This document shows positions 51,115 to 59,958 of a DNA stretch of 62,868 nt, one piece after another. Every line of letters begins with the position of its first letter. Position 1 is the first letter of the stretch. The notes beneath the pieces were generated by a model. That model was not told where the DNA came from and did not search any database. It was given only the letters and a program-made list of their open reading frames with translations. A program made the translations under genes and the position numbers. Source of the stretch: Halobellus clavatus (lineage in GTDB: Archaea; Halobacteriota; Halobacteria; Halobacteriales; Haloferacaceae). The stretch lies in the NCBI RefSeq assembly GCF_900107195.1, contig NZ_FNPB01000015.1, forward strand, positions 1 to 62,868. Direction: 5' to 3'.

Positions 51115-52745
51115 CCCGCGACGTCGTCCGCGTCGTCTCCCTCGACGTCGACGACCGTGCCGACGCCCTTCGATTGCCCCTCGCGGAAGACGAAGCGCTG
51201 GCCCTCCTCGACCAGATACGGCCGGAATTTGAACTCGACGGTCGCCGCCCCCGTGTCGCCAGGAAGCAACTGCCCGCCCTCCGGATGGAAGATCACCGCT
51301 TCGCTCGCCGTTTCGAGGTGGACCACCGGTTCGTAGCCGTCGCGGATCCGCGTCGGATGGTTCAACACCATCACTTCGGCCTCGAAGGACTGCACCGAGG
51401 GCGGGTCGGCGTCGGCCGGCAGGAGCGCCATCCCCCGCTCGATCTCGGACTCGTCGACGCCTTTGAGTGCGATACCGACGATCCGGCCGGCCTTCGCGCG
51501 GTCGACGCGGTGATGGTGCATCTCGATCGACCGCACCTCGACTTCGCGGTAGGAGCCGTCGGCCATCGGCCCCAGCAGGAGTTCGTCGCCGGTCTCGACG
51601 CTGCCGGAGTTCACTGTCCCGGAGGCGACCGCGCCGACGCCCGTCACCGAGTAGGTCCGATCGACGTACATCCGGAAGTCCTCCCGCGAGTCCCTTGCGG
51701 TCTTCGGCAGGCGCTCGAACATCGCGTCCAGGTCGTCGAGGCCGGCCATCGTCACTGCACTCGTCCGGACGATCGGGACGACCGAGTCGCTCAGTTCCTC
51801 GACCGCGGCGTCGACGCCGTGGCGATCGACACCGAGCGGGGTGCGGCCGACGTCTCTGAGCATCCGCTCGACCTCGCGTTCGACCTCGTCCAGTCGCGCG
51901 TCGTCGACGGCGTCGGCCTTCGTGATCGCGACGACGGTCGGCAACTCCATCGCGAGGAGGATCCCGAGGTGCTCGCGCGTCGTCTTCGTCGGCCCGTCGT
52001 CGGCGGCGACGACCAGGAGGCCGTAGTCGAGTCGCTGCCCGACCAGTCCGCGGATGGTCGTCCGGAGCCACGGCTCGTGCCCGACCGTGTCGACGAACGA
52101 GACGAGGCGGTCGGCTTCCTCCACCACGCGTGCGCGATCAGATTTCCGATGGGGGTTGTCCATATGGACCGCGCCGTCGTCGGTGAAGCCGTACACCGCG
52201 TAGGAGAGATCCGCGGAGAGGCCGCGTTCGACCTCGTGGGGTTGGACGTCGAGGAATCCCCGGGTCCCGCCCTCGCCGTCGTCGGCCTCGCCGGTGACGA
52301 GCGATCCGACGAGCGTCGACTTTCCGTGGTCGACGTGGCCCGCGGTGCCGACGACGATGTGGTCGTCGTCGACGTCGAGCATCGCTCCCTCGTGGACGGT
52401 CGCGACCCCGACCAGTCCCCGTTCGCTGTCCTCGCCGACGCCCCAGGTCTCGACGTCGTCGATGTGGGCGCCGGCCTCCTCGGCGAGGATCGAGAGTACG
52501 TCCATCGACTCGGAGAACGCGTCGGGTGGGATTCCGGCGATGCCGCCGTCGTCGGTGACGCCGACCACGTAGGTCGCCGCTCCGTCACCCGAGAGCACGC
52601 GATGCCGCAACTGCGCCGCGAGACTCTCCAGTCGGCCGTCCGCGAGGTGGACGTCCCGCGACAGTCGCTCTTTGAATTCGACGCTGCCGCCCTCCTCCTC
52701 GCCGCGCTCGAGGGCCGATTCGAGTACGGCCCGATCAGCGCTCAT
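51105..52745 (-). CDS. GTPBP1-like translational GTPase
   Basis: The 546-residue protein has an N-terminal alpha-beta domain of about 125 residues (LRHRVLSGDGAATYVVGVTD), then an EF-Tu-like G domain: G1 GTAGHVDHGKST, G3 DTVGHEPWL, G4 ITKADAVDD, and the G2-like RGLSADLSYAVYGF. Domain II has VGAVASGTVNSGSVETGDEL and domain III HLETASEAVIFHPEGG. Archaeal members are related to eukaryotic GTPBP1/2, implicated in ribosome rescue or mRNA decay. It is cytosolic. Its C-terminus is acidic (DDADDVAGDD). Confidence 0.9.
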   Translation of the reverse strand: MSADRAVLESALERGEEEGGSVEFKERLSRDVHLADGRLESLAAQLRHRVLSGDGAATYVVGVTDDGGIAGIPPDAFSESMDVLSILAEEAGAHIDDVETWGVGEDSERGLVGVATVHEGAMLDVDDDHIVVGTAGHVDHGKSTLVGSLVTGEADDGEGGTRGFLDVQPHEVERGLSADLSYAVYGFTDDGAVHMDNPHRKSDRARVVEEADRLVSFVDTVGHEPWLRTTIRGLVGQRLDYGLLVVAADDGPTKTTREHLGILLAMELPTVVAITKADAVDDARLDEVEREVERMLRDVGRTPLGVDRHGVDAAVEELSDSVVPIVRTSAVTMAGLDDLDAMFERLPKTARDSREDFRMYVDRTYSVTGVGAVASGTVNSGSVETGDELLLGPMADGSYREVEVRSIEMHHHRVDRAKAGRIVGIALKGVDESEIERGMALLPADADPPSVQSFEAEVMVLNHPTRIRDGYEPVVHLETASEAVIFHPEGGQLLPGDTGAATVEFKFRPYLVEEGQRFVFREGQSKGVGTVVDVEGDDADDVAGDD

Positions 52746-52857
52746 ATTGCTCCTGTAGAGGTAATCCGCTAAAACCCTTTTCGTGGTGTGAGTTGTCTTG
52801 TCACAGTAGCGCTCCGGAGTCGCGATAGCACCGGTGACCCACTCTCGCAGTCACTGC

Positions 52858-53391
52858 TCACTCCGTCAACCGCTCGTACGCACGGTTGACTCGCTTGAAC
52901 TGCTCCTCGTCACCGGATTCGGTGTCGGGATGGACTGCTTTCACCCGCTCGCGGTAGGCCGCTTTCACCGCCGCCTCGTCCGCTCCGGGTTCGAGATCGA
53001 GCGTCCGGTAGGCCTCCTCGGCGGTCGGTTCGTTCCGGTCGGTTCGCGGTCCGCGTCCGCCGCGGCGATCGTCTGCCCGCCGTCGGTTACCGCCGACCCG
53101 TCGATCGCCGGCCGCACCGGCGGCTCGTCGGCCCGGCCCGAATCCCTCGAAGTCACCGGGGCCTCGCGCGGCCGCGTTCGCCCGACGCCGCTCGGCCCGG
53201 TCGGCGGCGGTCTGTCTGATCCGCTCTGTGAGGCGACCGCTGGCGTGGTACCACAGCAGGTACGTCGCCGCGCCGAAGATCGCAGCGAAGAGCAGCAGGA
53301 ACGGCTGGAAGACGAACGCGAGGACCACCATCAGGACTGTCGTCCCCGCGAACACGGCGGCGATTCCGATGAGGAGTCCGTCGCTGTCCAC
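52858..53391 (-). CDS. Membrane-anchored J-domain protein
   Basis: The 177-residue protein starts at GTG 53391. Two N-terminal helices (LLIGIAAVFAGTTVLMVVLA and FLLLFAAIFGAATYLLWYHA) are followed by an Arg/Gly-rich disordered linker of about 60 residues and a C-terminal J-domain: EEAYRTLDLEPGADEAAVKA, VHPDTESGDEEQFKRVNRAY, with the HPD motif intact. It should recruit DnaK to the membrane. The order is the reverse of canonical DnaJ, but this type is common in haloarchaea. Confidence 0.85.
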   Translation of the reverse strand: MDSDGLLIGIAAVFAGTTVLMVVLAFVFQPFLLLFAAIFGAATYLLWYHASGRLTERIRQTAADRAERRRANAAARGPGDFEGFGPGRRAAGAAGDRRVGGNRRRADDRRGGRGPRTDRNEPTAEEAYRTLDLEPGADEAAVKAAYRERVKAVHPDTESGDEEQFKRVNRAYERLTE

Positions 53392-53502
53392 GACGTGAGT
53401 ATGGGGGCCGAGGCCCGTAAGCGTCTCGGCGTAGACGGCGCTCGGTGATCGTCAGTATCTGAAGGCGACAGACCGATTACCCGCCTCGGGGTATACGGAC
53501 CT

Positions 53503-53964
53503 ATGACGTCGATCCCGCTCGAAGACACCTACATCGAGAACCGCGTACTCGTCCAGCCGAACGACACCAACAACAACGACACCGCACACGGGGGCAACGT
53601 CGTCAAGTGGATGGACGAGGTCGGCGCGATGTCGGCGATGCGGTTCGCCGGGCAGACCGTCGTCACCGCGCGGATCGAGGGCGTCGACTTCCACCGGCCG
53701 ATCCCCCGCGGCGACACTGCGCTGATCGAGTCCTACGTCTACAAGGCGGGGACGACGAGCGTGACCGTCCTCCTCCGGGTGTTCAGCGAGGACCCGCTCT
53801 CGGGCGAGCGACAACTCACCACGGAATCGCACTTCATCTACGTCGCAATCGACGAGGAGGGCGAACCGGTTCCGGTGCCGGACCTCGACGTCGACTCAGC
53901 ACGGGCACAGGAGCTACACGCCGCTGCGGTCGATAACGACACCGACCGGTCGCGCGATCAGTAG
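53503..53964 (+). CDS. Acyl-CoA thioesterase, hotdog fold
   Basis: The 153-residue protein resembles YciA/cytosolic acyl-CoA thioesterases: ENRVLVQPNDTNNNDTAHGG, NVVKWMDEVGAMSAMRFAG (the hot-dog helix with catalytic Asp) and ARIEGVDFHRPIPRGDTALI, VLLRVFSEDPLSGERQLTTE. It hydrolyses acyl-CoA; chain-length preference is unknown. The C-terminus is an acidic tail. It stands alone between a J-domain protein and a zinc-ribbon gene. Confidence 0.9.
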   Translation: MTSIPLEDTYIENRVLVQPNDTNNNDTAHGGNVVKWMDEVGAMSAMRFAGQTVVTARIEGVDFHRPIPRGDTALIESYVYKAGTTSVTVLLRVFSEDPLSGERQLTTESHFIYVAIDEEGEPVPVPDLDVDSARAQELHAAAVDNDTDRSRDQ

Positions 53965-54053
53965 CGGCCTCACCGTTTCTCTGCTCTCGGAGCATCTGTG
54001 TTCGGATGGAGCTTCCGAGCATTCTATATCGCGCTTATCGATTTATCAATTAT

Positions 54054-54070
54054 ATTCGGTTCGACCGAAT
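54054..54070. promoter_or_regulatory. Inverted repeat upstream of the 54109 gene
   Basis: ATTCGGTTCGACCGAAT has perfect 7-bp arms around TCG. It lies 39-55 bp before the ATG at 54109 and just after the AT-rich TTTATCAATTATAT, a TATA-like element. This could be an operator. Confidence 0.45.
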
Positions 54071-54108
54071 CAGTATCTTCAACACCGCTGATTCCATAGC
54101 CGACGGAT

Positions 54109-54270
54109 ATGAGCCTTGAACGCGAATACGACTGTCCCGAGTGCGGCCACGACGGCTTCTGGAAGACCGCATCGATGGAGGTCCACCTCGGCACGAAGAC
54201 GAAGTGGAGTTGTAACGAGTGCGGCTACGGGTTCATCGAAATCGACGGCCTCAGCACCGCAAAAGCCTAA
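54109..54270 (+). CDS. Small zinc beta-ribbon protein (53 aa)
   Basis: ATG 54109 to TAA 54268-54270 encodes 53 residues: MSLEREYDCPECGHDGFWKT, ASMEVHLGTKTKWSCNECGY and a short end. Two CPxCG/CxxCG knuckles 24 residues apart form a zinc ribbon. The family is a common haloarchaeal one (I recall DUF7838). Function unknown; transcription or RNA binding is typical of such ribbons. It is convergent with gcvPB (6-bp gap). Confidence 0.8.
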   Translation: MSLEREYDCPECGHDGFWKTASMEVHLGTKTKWSCNECGYGFIEIDGLSTAKA

Positions 54271-54276
54271 CTCGCG

Positions 54277-55707
54277 CTATTCTTCGCTCGGTTCCAGCGC
54301 CTGCCAGGACAACTGCGGATTCCGGGCGGCGTCCGCCTGATCGATCCGTCGCGCCGTGGTCTTCGAGGGCGCGGATTCGAGCGCCTCGCTGTCGGCCGCG
54401 AACGCGGCGTTGAATGCGTCTGCGAGGTCGTTCAGCGAATCGATCGTCTCTGCTTCGGTGGGTTCGGTCAGCATCGCTTCGGGGACGAACTCGGGCCACT
54501 TCGTCGTCGGTGGGTGGACGCCGTGATCCAGCATGTGCTTCGCGACGTCTGCAGCGTCGCGCTCGCCCGCAGTCGCGGCGAACTCGTGGTGGAACGGCTC
54601 GTAGGGGATCTCACAGTCGAGTCGCTCGGCCAGGTAGTTCGCGTTCAGGACCGCCTTCGCGGAGGCGTCTTCGAGTCCCGCGTCGCCGAGGCGCGCGATG
54701 TAGGCGTACGCCTTCACGAGGACGAGCCAGTTGCCCTGATAGCCGTGGACCTTGCCGATGGTTCGCTCGGGATCGTACAGTTCGTACGCTCCCGATCGCT
54801 CGCGGACGCGAGGACTGGGGAGGAACTGCGCGAGCTCCTCGGTGACGCCGACGGGCCCAGCGCCGGGACCGCCGCCGCCGTGCGGCGTCGCGAACGTCTT
54901 GTGGACGTTGTAGTGCATCACGTCGAAGCCCATATCGCCGGGACGGGCGCGGCCGAGCAGTGCGTTGAGGTTCGCCCCGTCGTAGTAGAGCAGTCCGCCG
55001 GCGTCGTGGACGATCTCGGCGATCTCCTCGATGTCTCGCTCGAACAGGCCGACGGTGTTCGGGTTCGTCAGCATCAGCGCCGCGGTGTCTTCCGAGACGG
55101 CGGCCTCGAGCGCTTCGAGGTCGACGCGGCCGTCGTCACCGGACGGCAGTTCGACCACGTCGTAGCCGGCCATCGCCGCGCTCGCGAAGTTCGTCCCGTG
55201 AGCCGATGCGGGGACGATGACCTCAGAGCGGTCGTCGTCCCGCGATTCGTGGTACGCCTTCGCCACGAGGATCCCGGTGAACTCGCCGGCTGCGCCGGCC
55301 GGCGGTTGGAGCGTCACCGCGTCCATTCCGCCGATTCGGGCGAGGTAGTCCTGGAGGTGATAGAGGACCTCCAGCGTCCCCTGGAGGCTCTCCTCGGAGC
55401 GGTCGGGGTGTACGGCCCCGTTCGGATCGGCCGCGACGTCCTCGGCGAAGGTGGGGTTGTACTTCATCGTACACGATCCGAGGGGATACGGACCGGTCTC
55501 GACGCTCCAGTTCATCTGCGAGAGCCGCGTGTAGTGGCGCGTCACCTCGGGTTCGGAGAGGCTCGGCAACTCCACGCTGTCCCGCGTCAGGTCGTCAGGC
55601 AACGGCGAGTCGGCGTCGGTCTCGATGTCGATCTCCGTCGAATCCTTCTCGGAGAGCAGCGATTCGTACCGTTCGTCGTCGCCGTAGCGGGCTTGATCGT
55701 GATTCAT
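54277..55707 (-). CDS. gcvPB: Glycine dehydrogenase (decarboxylating) subunit 2
   Basis: This is the PLP-binding half of P-protein of the glycine cleavage system; the reaction is decarboxylation of glycine with transfer of the aminomethyl group to GcvH lipoate. The 476-residue protein has LSQMNWSVETGPYPLGSCTM, IVPASAHGTNFASAAMAGYD, ALMLTNPNTVGLFE and the PLP lysine in DVMHYNVHKTFATPHGGGGP. P-protein is split in archaea, as here; subunit 1 is the next gene upstream, whose stop lies 1 bp before this ATG. The C-terminal part has HPPTTKWPEFVPEAMLTEPT. Confidence 0.95.
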   Translation of the reverse strand: MNHDQARYGDDERYESLLSEKDSTEIDIETDADSPLPDDLTRDSVELPSLSEPEVTRHYTRLSQMNWSVETGPYPLGSCTMKYNPTFAEDVAADPNGAVHPDRSEESLQGTLEVLYHLQDYLARIGGMDAVTLQPPAGAAGEFTGILVAKAYHESRDDDRSEVIVPASAHGTNFASAAMAGYDVVELPSGDDGRVDLEALEAAVSEDTAALMLTNPNTVGLFERDIEEIAEIVHDAGGLLYYDGANLNALLGRARPGDMGFDVMHYNVHKTFATPHGGGGPGAGPVGVTEELAQFLPSPRVRERSGAYELYDPERTIGKVHGYQGNWLVLVKAYAYIARLGDAGLEDASAKAVLNANYLAERLDCEIPYEPFHHEFAATAGERDAADVAKHMLDHGVHPPTTKWPEFVPEAMLTEPTEAETIDSLNDLADAFNAAFAADSEALESAPSKTTARRIDQADAARNPQLSWQALEPSEE

Positions 55708-55708
55708 C

Positions 55709-57052
55709 TCAGAGCACCTCCTCGAACGCCGCGACCAGTTCGTCGGTCTTCCCGGCGTTCACCTCTGTTACGCACACTTGCAACCGGTGTTCGTCGACCG
55801 CGTGTACCGCGAACCCTTCGGTCTCCAACTCGCCAGCGATCGCCGGCGCAGGCCGGTCGGTTCGGACGAGGAACTCCCGGAAGTGATGGCGGTCGTGAAC
55901 TGGCGCACTGAGCCCTTCGAGTGCGCTCAGCCGGTCGGAGAGCGCCTCGGCCTCGCGGACGCACTCGCTCGCGAGATCCACGAGCCCATCCGGGCCGAGC
56001 AGCGACAGGTGCATCGCGGTCCGCAGCGCTACCCACGCCTGATTGGTACAGATGTTCGACGTGGCGCGCTCCTTCCGGATGTGCTGTTCTCGGGTCTGCA
56101 GCGTCAGCGTGTACGCTCTTCGACCGGTTTCGTCCTCGCTCGCGCCGACGAGTCGCCCGGGCACCTGTCGGAGGAACGACTCGCGGGTGGCGAACAGACC
56201 GAGGCCCATTCCGTACGCCGTTGGGAGGCCGAGGGCGTCGGCTTCGCCGACGACGACGTCCGCGCCGACGCCGGCCGGTTCTTCGAGGAGGCCGAGTGCG
56301 ACGACGTCCGTCCCGAGACAGAACAGCGCCTCGACGTCGTCGGCGACGCGTCCGACCGCCGACAAGTGCTCCTCGATCGTCCCGCGGACAGTCGGGTTCT
56401 CCACGTGGATCATCACCGTCTCCTCGTCCGCTCGCTCGGCGAGCGCGTCGACGTCCACGTTGCCGTCGTCCATCGGATAGGTGTCGATCGAGAGGTCGCT
56501 CCCGTCGACGTAGTTCTCGAGGACCGCGCGCTTGTTCTCGTGGAGGATCTCGGGGACGAGTACCGTCGTTCCCGACGCCGCTCGGACGCGTCCGGCGAGG
56601 CGCGCCGCCTCACCGAGCGCAGTCGCGGCGTCGTACATCGAACAGTTGGCCACCGGGAGCCCCGTCAGCTCGACGAGCAGCGACTGGTACTCGAAGAGCG
56701 CCTGCAGGAATCCCTGGGTGACCTCGGGCTGATACTGGGTGTACGACGTCAGGAACTCCGCGCGTTCGGAGAGTCCGTCGACGACCGACGGGACGTAGTG
56801 AGTGTGGTGGTCACGACCCAGAAACTCCGTCAGATCGTCGTTTTTCGCGAGCGTCGCTGCGATCTCCGAACGAAGCTCGCGCTCGTTCCGCGGCTCGATG
56901 CCCAGTTCGCCCTCGAAGCGGACGTCGTCCGGGACATCGAACAGTTCTGCCTCGCTCTCGACGCCGACCTCGTCCAGCATCGCCGCCGTCTCGTCGGGGG
57001 AGTGCGGCGCGTACGGACTGCCGTCGGCGTCCTCGTGTCGTCGTCGGCTCAT
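55709..57052 (-). CDS. gcvPA: Glycine dehydrogenase (decarboxylating) subunit 1
   Basis: The 447-residue protein is the non-PLP half of P-protein: [58 protein letters not shown] and [19 protein letters not shown]-like segment (written as [20 protein letters not shown]), [20 protein letters not shown]. It dimerises with GcvPB. It is third in the order gcvT, gcvH, gcvPA, gcvPB on the minus strand; the gap to gcvH is 87 bp. Confidence 0.95.
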   Translation of the reverse strand: MSRRRHEDADGSPYAPHSPDETAAMLDEVGVESEAELFDVPDDVRFEGELGIEPRNERELRSEIAATLAKNDDLTEFLGRDHHTHYVPSVVDGLSERAEFLTSYTQYQPEVTQGFLQALFEYQSLLVELTGLPVANCSMYDAATALGEAARLAGRVRAASGTTVLVPEILHENKRAVLENYVDGSDLSIDTYPMDDGNVDVDALAERADEETVMIHVENPTVRGTIEEHLSAVGRVADDVEALFCLGTDVVALGLLEEPAGVGADVVVGEADALGLPTAYGMGLGLFATRESFLRQVPGRLVGASEDETGRRAYTLTLQTREQHIRKERATSNICTNQAWVALRTAMHLSLLGPDGLVDLASECVREAEALSDRLSALEGLSAPVHDRHHFREFLVRTDRPAPAIAGELETEGFAVHAVDEHRLQVCVTEVNAGKTDELVAAFEEVL

Positions 57053-57139
57053 CGGTCGTACTCAGCACTCCGCGTTCATGGGGGTTGCGGTCCGTAGTCG
57101 TCAGCTCGACGGGCGGAAGGATCGGTGCGCCCGCCCGAG

Positions 57140-57520
57140 TTACTCCGTCTGTTCCCGGTACTCGTCGGCTGACAGCAAGTCGTCGAATTCGCCTTCGTCT
57201 GCGACGTCGATCTCGAGCATCCAGCCGTCGCCGTAGGGGTCTTCGTTCACCAGCTCCGGCCGGTCGAACAGTTCTTCGTTCACCGCGGTCACCGTTCCGG
57301 AGACCGGCGCGTAGAGGTCGGAGACGGCCTTGATAGACTCGACGACACCGAAATCCGCGTCTTGGCTCACCTCGTCGCCCGTTTGCGGCAGTTCGACGAA
57401 GACGACGTCGCCCAGTTCGTCCTGGGCGAAGTCGCTGATGCCGACGGTCGCGGTGTCGCCGTCGGTGGTTGCGTACTCGTGCGATTCCATGTACTTCCGG
57501 TCTTCGGGTACTTCGAACAT
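57140..57520 (-). CDS. gcvH: Glycine cleavage system H protein
   Basis: The 126-residue lipoyl carrier has [40 protein letters not shown] and the lipoylation loop [20 protein letters not shown] with Lys64. It shuttles aminomethyl between P and T proteins and is lipoylated by a ligase such as the one encoded at 21605-22288. It lies 1 bp after the gcvT stop. Confidence 0.96.
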   Translation of the reverse strand: MFEVPEDRKYMESHEYATTDGDTATVGISDFAQDELGDVVFVELPQTGDEVSQDADFGVVESIKAVSDLYAPVSGTVTAVNEELFDRPELVNEDPYGDGWMLEIDVADEGEFDDLLSADEYREQTE

Positions 57521-57521
57521 A

Positions 57522-58616
57522 TCAGTCGATGAATGGTGTGGGTACGATTTCCGCTCGTTTCTCCCGCCCGCGGACGGCCACCGAGACCTCGGTACCGGGA
57601 TCGGCGAGGTCGCTCTCGACGTATCCCAGCGCGATCGCCTCGTCCAGCGTGGGACTCATCGTCCCGCTGGTGACATGTCCGACCGTCTCGCCCTCTGCGA
57701 GGATCTCGTGTCCGTGACGGGCGATACCGCGCTCGCGCAGCATCAGGCCGACGAACTCCTCGTCGACGCCCGCGTCGGCGATTTCTGCCAGGGCGTCGCG
57801 ACCGACGAACTCCGTGTCGAGATCGACGGTCCAGCCGACGCCCGCCTCGAAGGGGTTTCGCGGTTCTTCGGCGGGGTCGAAGTCCTGCCCCGAGAGGAGA
57901 TAGCCCATCTCGGTGCGAAGGGTGTCGCGGGCGCCGAGTCCACAGGGTGTGCACCCCTGGTTCTCGACGAAGGCTTCCCAGACCGCTTCGATGCCGTCGG
58001 TCGGACACAGGATCTCGAAGCCGTCTTCGCCGGTGTAGCCCGTTCGCGACACCCACGATTCGACGCCGGCGGCCTGAGTGAACGTTCCGTCGCCCCAGTC
58101 GAAGGGCGACACGTCCGCGTCGGCGACACGCTCGACGGCGTCGACGGCGTCTGGCCCCTGAACTGCAACCATCGCCCACGTGTCGGTCTCGTTTTCGACC
58201 GCGGCGTCGAGGTCCCACTCGTCGCGGTGCGCCACGAAACGGTCGTACGCCTCCTCGTCGTGGCCGGCGTTCGGGACGAAGAGGTACCGCTCGGCCGCCT
58301 CGTCGGGGAGTCGGTAGACGATCGTGTCGTCGAGAATCGTCCCGGACTCGTCGGTGAACATCGCGTACTGGGAGTCACCCACCGAGAGCGCTTGCACGTC
58401 GTTGGACGTGAGCCGCTGCAGCAGCGCTGTCGCGTCCGGTCCCGAGACGGTGATTTCCCCCATATGCGACACGTCGAAGATGCCGACGGACTCGCGGACG
58501 GCCGCGTGCTCCGTCTGGATCGAGTCGAACTCGACCGGCATCTCCCACCCGCCGAAGTCGGTAAACCGTGCGCCATCGGCGTAGAGATCCGACAGCGGTG
58601 GCTTTCGTGGGGCCAT
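57522..58616 (-). CDS. gcvT: Glycine cleavage system aminomethyltransferase (T protein)
   Basis: The 364-residue protein transfers the C1 unit from aminomethyl-lipoate to a tetrahydropterin. It has [93 protein letters not shown] (the conserved Arg/Asp) and [20 protein letters not shown]. It is first in the four-gene gcv operon. Upstream on the minus strand GAATATACC at about 58652-58660 is a TATA-like element 36-44 bp before the ATG. Confidence 0.95.
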   Translation of the reverse strand: MAPRKPPLSDLYADGARFTDFGGWEMPVEFDSIQTEHAAVRESVGIFDVSHMGEITVSGPDATALLQRLTSNDVQALSVGDSQYAMFTDESGTILDDTIVYRLPDEAAERYLFVPNAGHDEEAYDRFVAHRDEWDLDAAVENETDTWAMVAVQGPDAVDAVERVADADVSPFDWGDGTFTQAAGVESWVSRTGYTGEDGFEILCPTDGIEAVWEAFVENQGCTPCGLGARDTLRTEMGYLLSGQDFDPAEEPRNPFEAGVGWTVDLDTEFVGRDALAEIADAGVDEEFVGLMLRERGIARHGHEILAEGETVGHVTSGTMSPTLDEAIALGYVESDLADPGTEVSVAVRGREKRAEIVPTPFID

Positions 58617-58947
58617 ATCGGAGGGTCGGGTCGGGACAAGAAATGTTTTGGTATATTCGGCACTCGCCGGGATAATATATCGTATAGCGCGATACAGAAA
58701 CCAGACGAACGGCGACGGCGTTCTCAGAGGTGTCGCTGAACCAGACGGTGTCGGTGAGGTCGAGTCCTCCGAGCGAATGACGACAGCAGACGACAGAACG
58801 CGCTGGTCTGAGGGTCGAACGTGGGTGCGAGTCAGTTATGCTGGACTGATCCGTGATTGTAGAGCGAATTTCCGAGAAACCGTCGTCCCGACTGCGGCGG
58901 CGAGCGCTGGACGGAGGTGGCTTCAGTCGGATCTGTATCGAGCGGCC
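58617..58947. other. 331-bp region without a gene
   Basis: It holds the gcvT promoter at its left end. TATCGTATAGCGCGATA at 58677-58693 is an imperfect inverted repeat in an AT-rich block that could be a second promoter or operator. The remaining 250 bp have only short frames without coding character. Confidence 0.45.
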
Positions 58948-59232
58948 TCAGCTCCCGGCTGCCGGGCCAGCCTCGGTGGCGTCAGCCGAAAGCCGCGGTG
59001 TAACCGCGTTGGCTCGCCAGACGTTCCCGCGGCGACCGACCCGCGAGAGATCGAGATCCACGCGCTCACCGGCGGCCAGCGATTCGAGCGCCTCGCGGGT
59101 GGATTCGTCCGCGTAATCGACGAGGTGGTACGTCGCGTTGGTCCCACTCGACCGGACCGTGAGCCCACCGTGGGGGTTCATTTCGGAGACGATTGTGAAC
59201 GAACTGTGGCTTTTATTCGCGTTCGCACTCAT
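58948..59232 (-). CDS. Conserved haloarchaeal hypothetical protein (94 aa)
   Basis: Function unknown. The frame starts MSANANKSHSSFTIVSEMNP, then HGGLTVRSSGTNATYHLVDY, ADESTREALESLAAGERVDL and a variable C-terminus. The beta-alpha-beta look and the terminal DLSRVGRRGNVWRANAV segment are those of a small single-domain protein seen in many haloarchaea. It is divergent from the NYN gene; an inverted repeat CTATTA-GGTG-TAATAG lies at 59272-59287 in the shared upstream region. Confidence 0.65.
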   Translation of the reverse strand: MSANANKSHSSFTIVSEMNPHGGLTVRSSGTNATYHLVDYADESTREALESLAAGERVDLDLSRVGRRGNVWRANAVTPRLSADATEAGPAAGS

Positions 59233-59408
59233 CCTGTTTTTCTATTCACCGTTATACTTCATAAGTCTAGGCTATTAGGTGTAATAGGTGTATGTTTCTA
59301 CTATACTTGTCGAGGGGGGACGTCGGGGCCGGGGTACGCTGGCCGCTGTCACGAGAGCGCCGAACTGTGCATCGTCGGCGTTATGTCGATCCCCACGGTA
59401 GCGGTGCT

Positions 59409-59900
59409 ATGGACCTGTTGGGACGGCTGTTCGGCGACGGCGACGAACCGCGGGTCGCGCTGTTCGTCGACGGGCCGAACGTCCTCCGCGACGAGTTCGA
59501 CGTCGACCTCGACGACGTCCGGGAGGCGGCTGCCGAGGCGGGACAGTTGACCGCGACGCGACTGTATCTCGACGAACACGCGACGCCGGGGTTGATTCAG
59601 GCGGCCGAAGCCCGCGGCTTCGAGGTGATCGTCACCAGCGGTGACGTGGACGTCCGACTCGCGGTCGACGTCACGCAGTTCGCCGTCGAGGACCGCGCCG
59701 ACGTGATCGCGATCGCCTCCCGCGATACGGACTTCAAGCCCGCCATCGAGGCCGCCAACGCGCGCGGCTGTCGCACGTTCGCGATCGCTCCCGGCGAGTT
59801 CGGTCGCTCGGATGCCCTTCGCAACGCGGCCACCGAGCGCGTCACGCTCGAAGAGGAGAGCGACGACGACAGCCCGACGCTCGTCGGCTACGACGGGTGA
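59409..59900 (+). CDS. NYN-domain (PIN-like/LabA-type) protein
   Basis: Start at ATG 59409 (MDLLGRLFGDGDEPRVALFV), since the frame upstream lacks homology. The 163-residue protein has the NYN active-site acids VALFVDGPNVLRDEF, TSGDVDVRLAVDVTQFAVE and VIAIASRDTDFKPAIEAANA. Members (TIGR00288/LabA-like) are predicted ribonucleases or RNA-processing factors. The C-terminus is acidic. Confidence 0.85.
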   Translation: MDLLGRLFGDGDEPRVALFVDGPNVLRDEFDVDLDDVREAAAEAGQLTATRLYLDEHATPGLIQAAEARGFEVIVTSGDVDVRLAVDVTQFAVEDRADVIAIASRDTDFKPAIEAANARGCRTFAIAPGEFGRSDALRNAATERVTLEEESDDDSPTLVGYDG

Positions 59901-59958
59901 GGACCGGCGCGCACTCCCATCGTATCCGGCTCCGCCAACCGGTCGCTGGTGACGACAG

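Noticed and set aside
51174-52772. Long plus-strand open frame (532 codons)
   Set aside because: It mirrors the GTPBP1-like gene on the other strand; in GC-rich haloarchaeal DNA such antisense frames are common, and its translation has no family motifs and odd composition.
54514-57097. Long plus-strand open frames opposite gcvPB and gcvPA
   Set aside because: They are shadows of the two glycine dehydrogenase subunits, which have clear conserved motifs.
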